Below are positions 13,991 to 24,700 of a DNA stretch of 64,000 nt, piece by piece. A model generated the notes under the pieces. That model saw only the letters and a list, made by a program, of their open reading frames with translations. It ran no database searches and had not been told where the DNA came from. Source of the DNA: Eleginops maclovinus (taxonomy: Eukaryota; Chordata; Actinopteri; Perciformes; Eleginopidae); contig NC_086370.1 of the NCBI RefSeq assembly GCF_036324505.1, positions 14,348,600-14,412,599 on the forward strand, read 5' to 3'. Made by a program: the position numbers and the translations under genes. Numbering within the stretch: the first letter of the stretch is position 1; the number at the start of each line of letters is the position of its first letter.

Positions 13991-14166
13991 TGTTGCTCCG
14001 TTTGTTGCATTTACTGAACTGCCGCACACCTTACATTTTACGACACTCCTGTACGTTACTGCTAAAAACCTTAAAGACACAGTAACCTGTCAATTGCAGT
14101 GAATAAACTAATAAGAGTCCAACCGGACACATTAAGAACTCAAACTACCTGTTTTCAGACATAACA
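13991..14166 (-). repeat. 3' LTR of the Gypsy element (176 bp)
   Basis: On the minus strand the LTR starts TGTTATGTC directly after a polypurine tract (GGGGGGTGGGGGGAAAA, 14167-14183) and ends GGAGCAACA. This gives the canonical TGTT...AACA ends. At 176 bp it is short for a vertebrate Gypsy LTR. The second LTR is absent, so insertion age cannot be estimated by LTR divergence. Confidence 0.75.
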
Positions 14167-14231
14167 TTTTCCCCCCACCCCCCAGGAAACTGAAACAACA
14201 TTCACCTTGCACCCCACCGCCAATGTCCATA

Positions 14232-17200
14232 TCACCCTGTCACATAGTCCCCATGCCAGACGGGCGGGGCCCTCATTCTCTGAGGGTATGCTGGCCCTGA
14301 AGCTGCGTCGAGTGGCGCTGTTGGGTCACCCGTCACCCGATTAGCTCTTGGCCTGGGCTGCATACCTAGAGCAGCCGGAGACAGAGGTGATGCTGGTGCC
14401 GTGGGGCTTGCGACTCTGTGCAGGCGGTTTGAGTGCCAACGAGTCCCGTTTTCCAGTCTGTAAGTGGCCGGCCCCAGCTGCTTAGTCACCCGCAGGGGCT
14501 CTGACCAGTATGACTGCAGCTTATTTTGGCAGTGAAGGCGTTTGATCTTAACCCAATCCCCTGCTGAAAGTGAGGGGGTCTGCCCTCTATGTGTGGCATC
14601 ATACTTCCCTTTCATCCAAGCCTGCGAATCTTTCACCTGAGCTCTGGCTTTCTGGAGCCCTGGGCTCCCACGTGCAGGAGCTGGCTCAGCTCTCAAGCAG
14701 TCCTGGGTTACTTTAGTTCACGTCCAATCATGAGCAATGCAGGTGACACTCCAGTGGTGGAATGCTTGGATGCCCGGATGGTCAGGAGAGTTTGGTTGAG
14801 AGCGTCGCTGAAGGTCTTTCCTTCCTCCAGACAGGCTCGGATACCATTTTTGAGAGTTTTATCCAGTCTTTCCACCCCCCATTACTCTGTGGGTGATACA
14901 CTGTTGTCCGGATGTGCTTGATGGACCGCAGCGTGAGAATCTCTGCGAACTCTGCTGATACAAATTGGGGCCCGTTATCTGTTGTGACCACACCTAGGAG
15001 GTCCCATCGCACAAACAGATTGTCCAGGCGGTTGACGATGGAGTGCACGGTGATGGAGCTCAACTGAAAAACCTCTGGCCATTTCGAATGAAGATCATGC
15101 ACCACCAGCAGGTAACGAGCATGAGCAGGCGCCCCGTGAAGTTCTCCGCAGATGTCGACCTGAATATGTTCCGAGGGTGAAGACGGCCAAGGGGTCAGGG
15201 TGAGAGGGGCTGTGGCAGGCTGGCCTGTTTTCCCACTCAGAAGGCAGCAGGCGCAGTTTCGCACCAGCTCCTCAACGTCAGAGTCTACGTGGGGCCACCA
15301 CACTGTATCACGGCAGCGCTGCTTTACCTTGACCACCCCAAGGTGCCCCTCATGCGCCATGTGTAGTACTCTGGACCTGAGAGTGTCTGGAATGACCGCA
15401 CGGTGACCACGAGCTAGGCACACTGCCCCCCAGCAGGAGAGCTCGTCGCGGAAACGGTAGTAGGGAAGCAGCCTATCATCCACTTTGGCGGGCCAGCCGT
15501 CCCGGATGTAGGTGCGGAGAGCCGCGAGGGCCTCATCAGCAGCTGAGGCCTGCTGGAGCTCCGCCAGGGTGATTACTGAGCTGAGGGGCCCGTGCAGGAT
15601 GTGGACCCAGTCCTCATCGCTCTCTGGGTCTGATGACCCCCCCGCCCCATCTCCTTTGTCACAGACACAGCCCTCGACAGGAGGTCGGCCCGCCCAGGCA
15701 TAAACTCCAGACTGAAGTTGTACTGGTTCAGCCTGTCAGCCCACCTTAGCAGTCTCATAGGCCTGTGCCCCGAGCCTTGGGTCGCCAGCAGTGCCGTCAA
15801 CGCTTGGTGGTCTGTGAAATGGTGAAACGCCTCCTGTATAAGTAAACATGCCAGCGTTCGCAAGCCCACAGACAGGCCAGGGCCTCCCTCTCCCCCACTG
15901 AATACTTCTGCTCTGCTGAAGTAAGCGACCGCGAGGCAAAAGCCACCGGGCGTTCCGCCCCGTCCTGAATCCGGGAGAGCACAGCGCCCAGCGCCACCCC
16001 GGAGGCATCACAGGTGACCAAGGTGGGCGCGGTCAGGCTGAAATGGGTCAGTGTGGGCAGGGGACGTGAGCTGCTGTTTGATGACACGCACGGCTTGGTG
16101 ACAGGCCGTTGTCCAGTCCCTCGCCGCCTCCTTCCTGAGCAGCCGGCGCAAGGGAGCTGTCGAATCAGAGAAGTGTGGCATGAACCTGAGATAGTAGGCG
16201 GCCATCCCCAGGAAGGAAGACAGCTGGGATGGTGACTGCGGGTCTGGCAGGGACAGAATAGCCTCAGTGTGGGACATAATCGGTGTGATGCCCCTCCTTC
16301 GAGAGCCTGAAGCCCAGGAACTCAACTCCGGAACATGCACTTTTCAGCGTTCAGTGTGACCCAGTGCTGTTCAAAACGCTGAAAGACTTGCACCAGGCGA
16401 GCGTCATGCAGTGTGATGGAGGGCGCATGCACGACTTCATCATCCAGGTAGATGCAGACACCCTGGATACCAGCCAGTATGAGTGACATTATCTTCTGAA
16501 AGCAGCTCGGGGCTGATGAGAGTCCAAATGCCATGCGTTTGAATCTGAAAACCCCCAAGTGCGTGACAAACGCTGTAAGGTCCATGCTGGCTTGTGCAAG
16601 AGGAACCTGCAGGTAGCCATTTCGTAGGTCCATCTTACTGAAGACAGTGGAGCCGTGGAAATGGCTAGTGAGCTCCTCAGCCGTAGGCAGGGGGTACTTG
16701 TCGGGGACGATGGCTTTGTTCACGTCTGTGAGGTCCACACAGTGTCAGTCCACCCCCCTTCTTCTTAGCTATTACCAGGCTCGACACCCATGGTGAGGCG
16801 TTGACAGACTCGATGACATCTGCCTCCGCCAGGCGCTGCAGCTCAGCCTCCACTGCGTCACGGAGGGCCAGAGGAATGCGCCATAGAGGCTGGATGACAG
16901 GGCGGACTGACTGGTTGACAGTAGGCTGGTGTACAAATCCCGTCATGCGGCCCAGCCCGTTGAATAGGTGTGAGTAGCGGTCAGGCCAGGAGGTGGCGAC
17001 CTGCAGGACATGCTGGCCTCTAGCATCACTCACAGCAAAACCCAGGGCAAGGAACAAGTCTAGGCCCATAATATTCACTCCCCTCCGGGTGATGCAGAAC
17101 TTGGTGTTGGGCGCACATTGTTGATCATATCTGACGGGAAGGCAAGCCACGCCCAGAGTGGAGATGGGAGAATGGCCATAGCCCAACAGGGGTTTAACTG

Positions 17201-17312
17201 CTGCTTCCAGAGGCACCTGGCTGAAGAAGCGGTCATATGTGCATTTGTTCAGGATTGACACTTTGGCCCCTGTATCCACGAGGAGCGGGATTAGAGCTGT
17301 GCCCACTCTCAT
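14232..17312 (-). pseudogene. Gypsy pol pseudogene (protease, RT, RNase H, integrase)
   Basis: The open segments, in minus-strand order, are 17312-16677, 16738-16322, 16340-16008, 16087-15797, 15869-15573, 15483-14782 and 14696-14232. They lie in different frames, so several frameshifts or stops break the gene. Visible motifs are: protease LVDTGAKVS near the 5' end; RT core CIYLDDEVV (YLDD in place of the usual Y/F-V-D-D); RNase H LVTCDASG; an integrase HHCC zinc finger (HEGHLGVV, then CACCLL); and the integrase catalytic TTDNGPQF. A basic C-terminal module follows. The gene cannot encode a working polyprotein. Confidence 0.9.
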
Positions 17313-17316
17313 TTCA

Positions 17317-18810
17317 CTCTCTACCTTTCAAGGTGACTGATAATAAGTCTAATTATCTTGGTGTGTGTATCACAAAGTCCCATTCTCAACTCTTGAGGGC
17401 CAATTTTACACCACTTCTGGACCGTACCCAGCAGGATCTCACTCGCTGGTCCACCATGCCCCTATCTTTAGCTGGATGAATCAGCATCAAATAAAATGAA
17501 TGTCCTCCCCACATTTTTATTTTTGCTTCAATGCATCCCTTATTTTCTTACAAAAGCATTCTTTACAAAACTTGACAGTCTCGTCTCATCCTTTATTTGG
17601 AATAATAAAACACCTAGGATCAGGAAGTTGTTCCTGCAAAGACCTAACATACATGGTGGGATGGCTCTACCTAACTTTCAAATCTACTATTGGGCTGCCA
17701 ATATTAGGAGCTTGTTGTGTTGGTGATGGGATATGTCCTGCCTGGATCTCCCAGGCTGGTTGCAAATCGAATCTAGTTCCTGTTGTCCCATCTCACTTTC
17801 TGCTCTCTTGTGCTCCTCTATTCCCTTACATGTGCGTCACTCCTTAAAAATCTGGTCTCAGTTCCGAAAACATTATGGGTTAGTCTCCATGTCAGTTCAT
17901 TCTCCCATCACAGTCAATCACTTATTCCCTGCCTCTCTTTTGGATAATATATTTACTCAGTTAAAAATGGAGTGTCGAGTATAAAGATGTATACAAGGAT
18001 GGCATCTTCATGTCAATTGATCAGGTTAGACAGGAATTTTCTTTGCCAGCTCATAATTTTTTCAGATACTTACAAGTCAGGCATTTTGTACGGAATTACT
18101 TTACTCAATTTCCTTCACTACCACGAAAATCACCACTTGATTTGATCCTTGAAACTCCGTCTGAGGTGAGGGGGACGATATCAAGGCTATACACAAATAT
18201 ATTTTAAATGGAAGGTTCTTCCCTTTCCATCATAAAAGAAAACTGGGAAAAGGATATGAATACAAATATATCTGAGGATCAATGGGATCGCATAATTCAA
18301 AGAATTCACTCTTCCTCCATTTGTGTGAGACATAGCCTTATTCAGTTTAAAATTGTACATAGGCTTCATATGTCCAAGGTTAAACTATCCAAAATCTTTC
18401 CAGGGGTAAGCCCTATATGTGATAAGTGTAAGCAAGCACCTGCCACTCTTTATCATATATTCTGGTCATGCTGTAGTTTAACAGCATTTTGGTCCTCAAT
18501 ATTCGAGGTATATTCAGCAATTTCAGGTTTCACTATTCATCCTTGTCCTTTTATTGGAATTTGTGGTGTACCAAAGGAGGATCTTCCTCTACGAATGCCA
18601 CAATTAAATGGTATGGTCTACTCCTCCCTCCTAGCGAGGCGGCTCATTCTTTTACACTGGAAAAGTGACCGGACGCCTTCATTTGGTAGATGGATCTGTG
18701 ATGTTCTGTTTTTTCTTAAGATTGACAAGCTGAGATACACACTGAATGGATCAATGGGGAAATTTGATGCAGCATGGCGTCCATTTATTTCAGCTGACGG
18801 TGTCACTTGA
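17317..18810 (+). pseudogene. L1/Tx1-like LINE ORF2, C-terminal fragment
   Basis: Reading starts at about 17318 with PFKVTDNKSNYLGV, the conserved block after the reverse transcriptase palm in L1-clade ORF2. It continues with a long hydrophobic/aromatic segment (FLFLLQCIPYFL, SFIWNN, GGMALPN). It ends with the L1-type C-terminal cysteine motif CDKCKQAPATLYHIFWSC at about 18418-18471. The frame is broken near 17475, 17727 and 17985-18000, so it is not functional. The endonuclease and most of the RT are missing. The stop is at 18808-18810. Confidence 0.85.
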
Positions 18811-19031
18811 CTCTGACTGAGATGTGAAGTAATTGGGTAATCACTGTGGATGTTTCTTATTATTTTTATATTTATTTTTTGTTGCATGTTTGTGCTGCTG
18901 TGTGATTGTTTGTATCTATATTTGATAATTTGCTGTTATTTTTGTCTCAATTTCTTATGTGTTGTCTCAAGGGCTTGTTTATGTCTATGTTTAAAACCTC
19001 AATAAAAATACATTGACTAAAAAAAATAAAT
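18811..19031 (+). other. LINE 3' UTR and A-rich tail
   Basis: A T-rich 3' UTR ends in AATAAAAATACATTG followed by an A-rich tail at 19018-19031. The tail is immediately followed by the right 14 bp duplication. Confidence 0.75.
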
Positions 19032-19045
19032 AAATGTGTATGATG
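19032..19045. repeat. Right target-site duplication of the composite LINE insertion
   Basis: AAATGTGTATGATG is identical to 13449-13462. Confidence 0.85.
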
Positions 19046-19700
19046 TTAAACCAAATAGCATAACCTTTAGGATGTGTGTTTGGTTGTGAGGCGTGTAGCC
19101 TTCACAAATGATTATGTATTATGATAGACAAACTACCCAGCAGTGTAAATACATTTTTTCGAATGATGTTCACCTTTACCAGTGGCAACATTTAAAGTGA
19201 TTAACACATTAATGCATCATTATAAATAAATAATTATTTATTTATTTCATGCTACTTTTTACTTTTTTTTTACACTTGGCAGTAGTCATTTTACTTACGA
19301 TAATGAGCTGAGTAATTATTCAATATCTATCAAGAGCAGAATAAAGTTGTATCCCTTTTTTTCTTTTTTTTTTACTCAAATTATCCTTACCACTCTTTAA
19401 CCAACAAATGTGAAACTTGACCAAAATAAACATATGTATAATCAATGTGGCTTGTTTTTTCAGCATTTTATTCCATATTTTTTTATTCTAAAAAAGCAAT
19501 TACTCCTAAAACTTTTTGGTTTGGGACTACATTTCAGTAAAAGAGAACAGCCATTGACTGTATAGAATCAAAACTGTGTTTTAAATATCCAAGGGTGAAA
19601 AAATAAGCCATTACTAACATTTTTAATCAAAAGCATAAATATTCATGTGTTCATTTGTTGTCTTTTGTTGTATTGTGAACCTCAACGCATCTTGGTTGAA
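19046..19700. other. AT-rich spacer before slf2
   Basis: The sequence is A/T-rich with T-runs near 19260 and 19365. I see no coding exon, and no repeat family was recognised. Confidence 0.4.
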
Positions 19701-19740
19701 TATCCCTTTTTAAATTGTCATGCGTCTGTATGACTCAAAG

Positions 19741-19752
19741 TCCCACAATGCA
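19741..19752 (+). promoter_or_regulatory. slf2: Candidate ZNF143-like site in the slf2 promoter
   Basis: TCCCACAATGCA fits the core of the ZNF143/Staf site (CCCRNMATSC) and lies about 145 bp before the first upstream ATG of slf2. Such sites are common at TATA-less vertebrate promoters. The match to the flanking consensus is only partial. Confidence 0.35.
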
Positions 19753-19789
19753 GTTCGCGTAACGTTGGTTTATTAGCTGCAAGCGGGAG

Positions 19790-19920
19790 GGAAACATGTT
19801 GAGAGGATTTCTAGCAGTGTAGCTCTGCGTCTGGATGGGTAATTAGGGCTGTCTGTGGTTTTAGACGGCTGGAATAGTCCTTAAAATGAGAAAAGACGCA
19901 GAAACTCTAGGAAACACTCG
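19790..19920 (+). other. slf2: Probable first exon (5' UTR) of slf2 with an upstream ATG
   Basis: The exon ends at a strong donor (CTCG/GTAAGA, GT at 19921). An ATG at 19886 opens a frame that does not match the main slf2 frame when spliced to 21722. It would read through and stop at 21804-21806, just past the main start at 21787. The exon is therefore read as leader with an overlapping upstream ORF. The 5' limit is a guess. Confidence 0.5.
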
Positions 19921-21786
19921 GTAAGAACACCCATGTATTTGCACTCAAATGATTAGTAGCAATCGCGTTAGCAAGTTAGCTAAACAGAGCACTTCCTGAA
20001 ACGACGTGCTAATATCACTTTGTTTTTATTTTGTTAGTCAGGCACTGTCAGTCAGACCTTTATATATACTCTTAACGTATTTAGCTACTGTGTTAAAGGC
20101 GAGACAAATATTCTTTAAATACTCACCTATAACTAATAACAATACCTTGTTGTTAACACAACGTAAACACGTTCATCATGTCAGTTAACGTTTCCTTGCT
20201 AACGTTACCATTCTCTTTATAGTTGCTACCATGGGCACGACCGATAGTTCGCCCTGGGTTTCAAAGTAAACATTTGTTTGTAGTTGTATTCATCAATAAT
20301 ATAATGTAAAAGCGCAAATTCTGCAAAATGTCTGCTGTCAGTCACGTAGCTCACTGTGATTGGCAGAAACGGACAACAGGTGTCTTTGTGTTGGCTGGCA
20401 TAGGACAACTCATGCAAAGTGTGTCGTTTGTGCTGCGCTTAGGATCGTTACTATTTTCTTCCAAAACTGCCAAGTTGCACTATTGTCGTCATGGAGATAA
20501 AAATTTGATTTAAGAAATATGAGCAGTTTCCCCGTTTCTGAATTTTTTTGGGAGAGCTCGCTTTACACAATACTACCTCCTAGGAATAACAGTTGGTCAA
20601 ACTGTCGCGTCCATCCCTGCCAACAGTCGCTGTCTCTTGTCAAAACTGTGTATTTAGTGAATTTTTCACCCTTGCCTTAAAGCTATTATTTTTATGGTTG
20701 CACTTTTACCTTCTGTGATGTATGATGTCTCGTAGACAAGCAGCGATGAGATTAACATAGCTAAAGTTGTTGTTTTGAATTGGGTAGACTAAGGAATAAT
20801 AACAAATGCAGTCTAACAAAGCATCCCTGGTATACATCCTATGAACACATTTCTTAACAGGTTAGTTATGGATATGATACGATGTTATATACTTGTTAAA
20901 ATCATGTTGTTTTTATTTGCATCTTGCTTGTCTGTAGATTTGGTTGAGTCAAATCTATTTGGGTGTGCCAATGTGGAAAATGTTGACATGAAAAACGTTA
21001 ATGCAGCTCTAAGACAGATTCTCATACGTTGCTTTAAGAAGGTCCAAGAGGCTAAAAGTTTGGTTCATAGTTGTGAATCGTTCCCAATGAGCAGTCTGTA
21101 CTGAACATCTTGTTCCATTCAATTTAATATACTAAATTAAACACCCTAACTTAGTAGGACCAAACGGTCGACAGAAAAAATGTCAGCGCAAGCTCACTGT
21201 CATCTAACTCCCTGGCATGCAAGAGGTTACCTGAATACAAAATCACACCAATATGACCAGAAGTGCTAAAAAAAACAATAATATATAGTAAACAAATAAT
21301 AAACTCAGGCCAAACATCATTTTGGCTCCTACGGGGAGTTTGCGTGGGAACTGAAGGTTTGCCATTAAGGCCCAATCAGACAAAAATATAGTGTTGATTA
21401 GTGTTGTTGGCCCTCCCGAAGTGTCCTTGCGCTAGACACAGCACCCTGAATTGATCCTGTGTGCGGGAAGGCACAAGGCAGCCCCTTCGCTCTCTCTATT
21501 AGAGCCTCTCTTTAGGTCCTGTTTGTGCATTTGTGTATTTTGGGCCTATGTGTGTAATTGTAAATAAGAGTAAAGAACTGAGTTCCCCTGTGGTTTTAAT
21601 AATGTGATTTAGTAATAATAATAAAAGTAACTGGACAACCTGTTCAGACTTGAGTATTCAGTGGCACACAAAATTTAAGGAGAGGAAACACCATAATGCA
21701 AAATTGTTTCTTGTGTTTCAGTAAAGGACCTCGGATTACAGCAATACCGCTGGCCCCATTTTGCACCTTTTCTCTATGCGACTCCA

Positions 21787-24700
21787 ATGAAGCCCTCTCA
21801 TTATCTTAACAGATTTTATCCCCCTCCTCCCAGTAGAATGTTGCCTTTTCCAAGTCCTGAACGGCCCAACAGGAACATTCCGTGTCCACCATGGCCGCCT
21901 TATCCACCTCCGGGACCAATATTTTCACCAGGGTTTGTTCCAAGAACCCCACCTGGAATGGGTCCTTCAGGAAATAGGTTCCAATTCATTCCAATTGACA
22001 GTCCAGCTCCTCATCCTCACCAAAACTATTCACCGCCAGGGTTTTTCTTACCTGGATATGCGCCAATCATCTCACCCAACAGGTATACTCCAGCTCCCAG
22101 GCCTCCCAGTGTCTTTCCCCCTGCATCTCCTCAATTCATGACGGATTTTAACTACCCACCACCTTCCAACATCAGAAGAGATGAAACGACTGAATCCAGG
22201 ATCAATTCGCCATGCTCAGGAAGTCAAAATGCAACGCCACAAAGCCAAGAATCAAACAAGGTAGTGTGTTTCAGTTTTTAATATGGTCATAAATTAAACC
22301 AAAGCTATGTATGTATTCTACTTCAAAAAACCCTTCTTGAAGAGACACCTTCTTCTTTTTTTAGGACCAACAACATCAAAGAACACCTTCAAGGGGAAAC
22401 TTAATAACAGGTAAGATTATCACAGTAAGTCTGCTAACTTCATAAGGCTGTGTGCTTTAGTCTTGTGATAAAGATGCAGGCCACTATAAATGTACACTAG
22501 TCTAGCAAGTCTCCAAAAATTGCGGTGCAATGTGTAATAATTCAATACATACTCAGATGACTGAGTTTCTACTTTCCATTCCTTCTTTCCTTATCATATA
22601 TATTAACAGGAACTACTTACTAACTAGATTCAGTCACTTGTGCTCTTACCGGTAAATACCTGGAAACCTAAACAGGAGAAGCTATCATTTGTATTTTGTA
22701 ACAGATTGCAATACATGGGTAATTATCAGAAATCCTGTGCATGGTAGCATAGAGTAATTCAGCTTTAAACCATGACATGAGTAAACAGCAACATTTTTTT
22801 TAAACAAAGGTATGTGATAGATTTCTTTCTGCTTCTACTAGTGGACTTGAATTCCTCCTCTCAGAAGAGGTGCAGGGAGTCTGAGGACCGTGACAACGGC
22901 GCTAAGAAACTGTGCCATCTGGCTATAAACTCTGTCAAAGCACAGACACCAACACCCACTCCTAGCAACTCGGCCAGCACTTCCCTGCTGTCTCAGCCGT
23001 CAGCGAGGCACTCGTCAGTCCTGGAACTATCTCCCAAAACCACAGGAAGCCATCCGGGTGCAGAACCAGCATTGAAACCCACCCAGTCCTCCTGCGCATC
23101 CCTGTCACCCAAACGTTGTATACCAAGACGACCACAAATGGGGGCCAAGCAAGCCTATTTCAAATCCATCCCAAAGCACGCTTTAACAATAAAGTTAAGA
23201 TCACTGTCAGCAGAAGAAAGACAGATGAAAAGGAGCGAGGAAAATGACAAACAGAATATATCGAGCCCTTTGTTATCCTCTGAGGTTCCCCAGGAGGACA
23301 CTGTTGGCTCTTCCCATGTTCAGTTAGGCAGTCACCACTCTGCTGATACTCACCGTAGTTCCTCAGTCTTACCGGTCAAGCCCCTGAGCAAATGTGATGA
23401 CGTGGAGAAGAGCGGAAAGTCTGAGTGTAACACTTCCAAACCAGCGTCAAAAACAGATTCAGGCTCTCTTAGCACAGTAGAACGGAACAACCGCCTGCAA
23501 AGACCTGTTGCACACCCTTCTGATATAGGTACGCTTTTCACTCCTGATCCCTCGATCCATGGAAAGACTTCAAAACCAAAGATGGATGGGATCAAATCCA
23601 CCACCTCGGAGAAAAGCTCTTCATCCAGCACTGTGACCAGCTCCACTACTCCTCTTACTGGATCCTCGTCTTGCAAAGTGGGTCCACCTCAGGCAGTTGA
23701 CCCCAAAGTCTCCTACTTGTCCTTGTCACATAACTCAAACATAACCATGCCAACTGTAACGTTAGAGCGGGTAAACCTCGAAAGCCTGAAATCTATTTTT
23801 TATAGAGCCAGTGAACCTAAAGACGGCTCCATCACTTCTTCAGGCTGGGAGCTTAAGGATCAGAGTTTAAAATCTGATGAGAAACATAAAAATATCACCC
23901 CCCCCAACGTGAGACCAAGCACTTCAGAGACTTGCACCACAACTTCTACACCTCATCCACTCCCAGAGAGGCGGCCGAGTGAAGGACATAGAAAGTTGAT
24001 GAATAAAGAGGATCCCATAGACGGCGAGCTGGACAACAGCAGTGAGGATGAGCATCTTCTTTCGCTTCAGGAGATAATGGCGCCGGTTTCCATGCCTCCT
24101 GATACACCATCGAAGGGAGCCTTCTCAGAGCCTAGTACACCTAAGCATAACAGCTGCAAGTCAACAAATGTAAGCTATATGCCTCGTCTATATTGTAGAT
24201 GCCTTTTATGCTCGTATGAACATCCAGTGGCTGGGCTCAAGGACCACCAACATCTGTAAATGCTGTTTGTTGTTTCCCACAGCAACCATTAGCAGCGGGC
24301 ACGTTGTCAGCCATCTACAAGAACAGCCTTGACCAGATGCTGGAAGAAATAAGCATCAATCAAAGGTAGAATATGAAGAAAACGTCACATTCTAATTATA
24401 GCTATAGTAATTTCACATGAGAGAAATGAACACTCCCATATTTATTTTCTCCATCAGAGGAAAACAAAGCAGGACACAAGTTCTTATAGAATGTAAAGAG
24501 GACCTATTGGAAGTAGCCGAATATGAGGAGGCCGAGGAGAATCGTGACGTGGCCATCTCCACTGAGCAACAGTAAAGCACATTCACACATCAAAGGTCTT
24601 CACTGGGATACAGTCCTTGTGCAGCTAATCATTTTAATCTGTGTTTTTATATAACTTGTCCCCTAGGAAATTCCTGCAACGCTACTCTCTGATGTCCACG

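Larger units (their letters stand above)
13991..17316 (-). mobile_element. Ty3/Gypsy LTR retrotransposon, 3' portion, decayed
   Basis: On the minus strand the order is protease, reverse transcriptase, RNase H, integrase, polypurine tract, 3' LTR. That is Ty3/Gypsy order, with integrase after RNase H. The 5' LTR and gag are absent: the fragment starts inside the protease region next to LINE sequence. No envelope-like frame lies between the integrase and the LTR. The left junction is clean, and the insertion-site base pairs before the LTR (CACCG, 13986-13990) have no partner because the other end is lost. Confidence 0.9.
13463..19031 (+). mobile_element. Composite L1/Tx1-like LINE carrying an antisense Gypsy fragment
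   Basis: The left part (13463-13990) looks like a LINE 5' UTR plus the start of ORF1. The right part (about 17317-19031) is the 3' end of an L1-like ORF2, a 3' UTR and an A-rich tail. The middle (13991 to about 17316) is a Ty3/Gypsy fragment on the opposite strand. The whole block is bounded by a 14 bp duplication at 13449-13462 and 19032-19045. The simplest reading is a near-full-length LINE insertion, later hit by a Gypsy insertion in ORF1. A deletion then removed the Gypsy 5' half together with the LINE segment between ORF1 and late ORF2. Template switching during one insertion event is the alternative. Confidence 0.75.

Noticed and set aside
13835..14017. A 60-codon ORF as an independent small gene
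   Set aside because: It starts in the LINE leader/ORF1 region and runs into the Gypsy LTR at 13991; it is part of the transposon.
20841..21104. An 87-codon frame in the first slf2 intron as an extra exon
   Set aside because: An acceptor-like site precedes part of it, but no donor and no phase join it to 21722. No conserved peptide was recognised.
23350..23676. A 108-codon minus-strand frame within slf2
   Set aside because: It is antisense to the large slf2 exon 22842-24169, whose phase and conserved context are clear.
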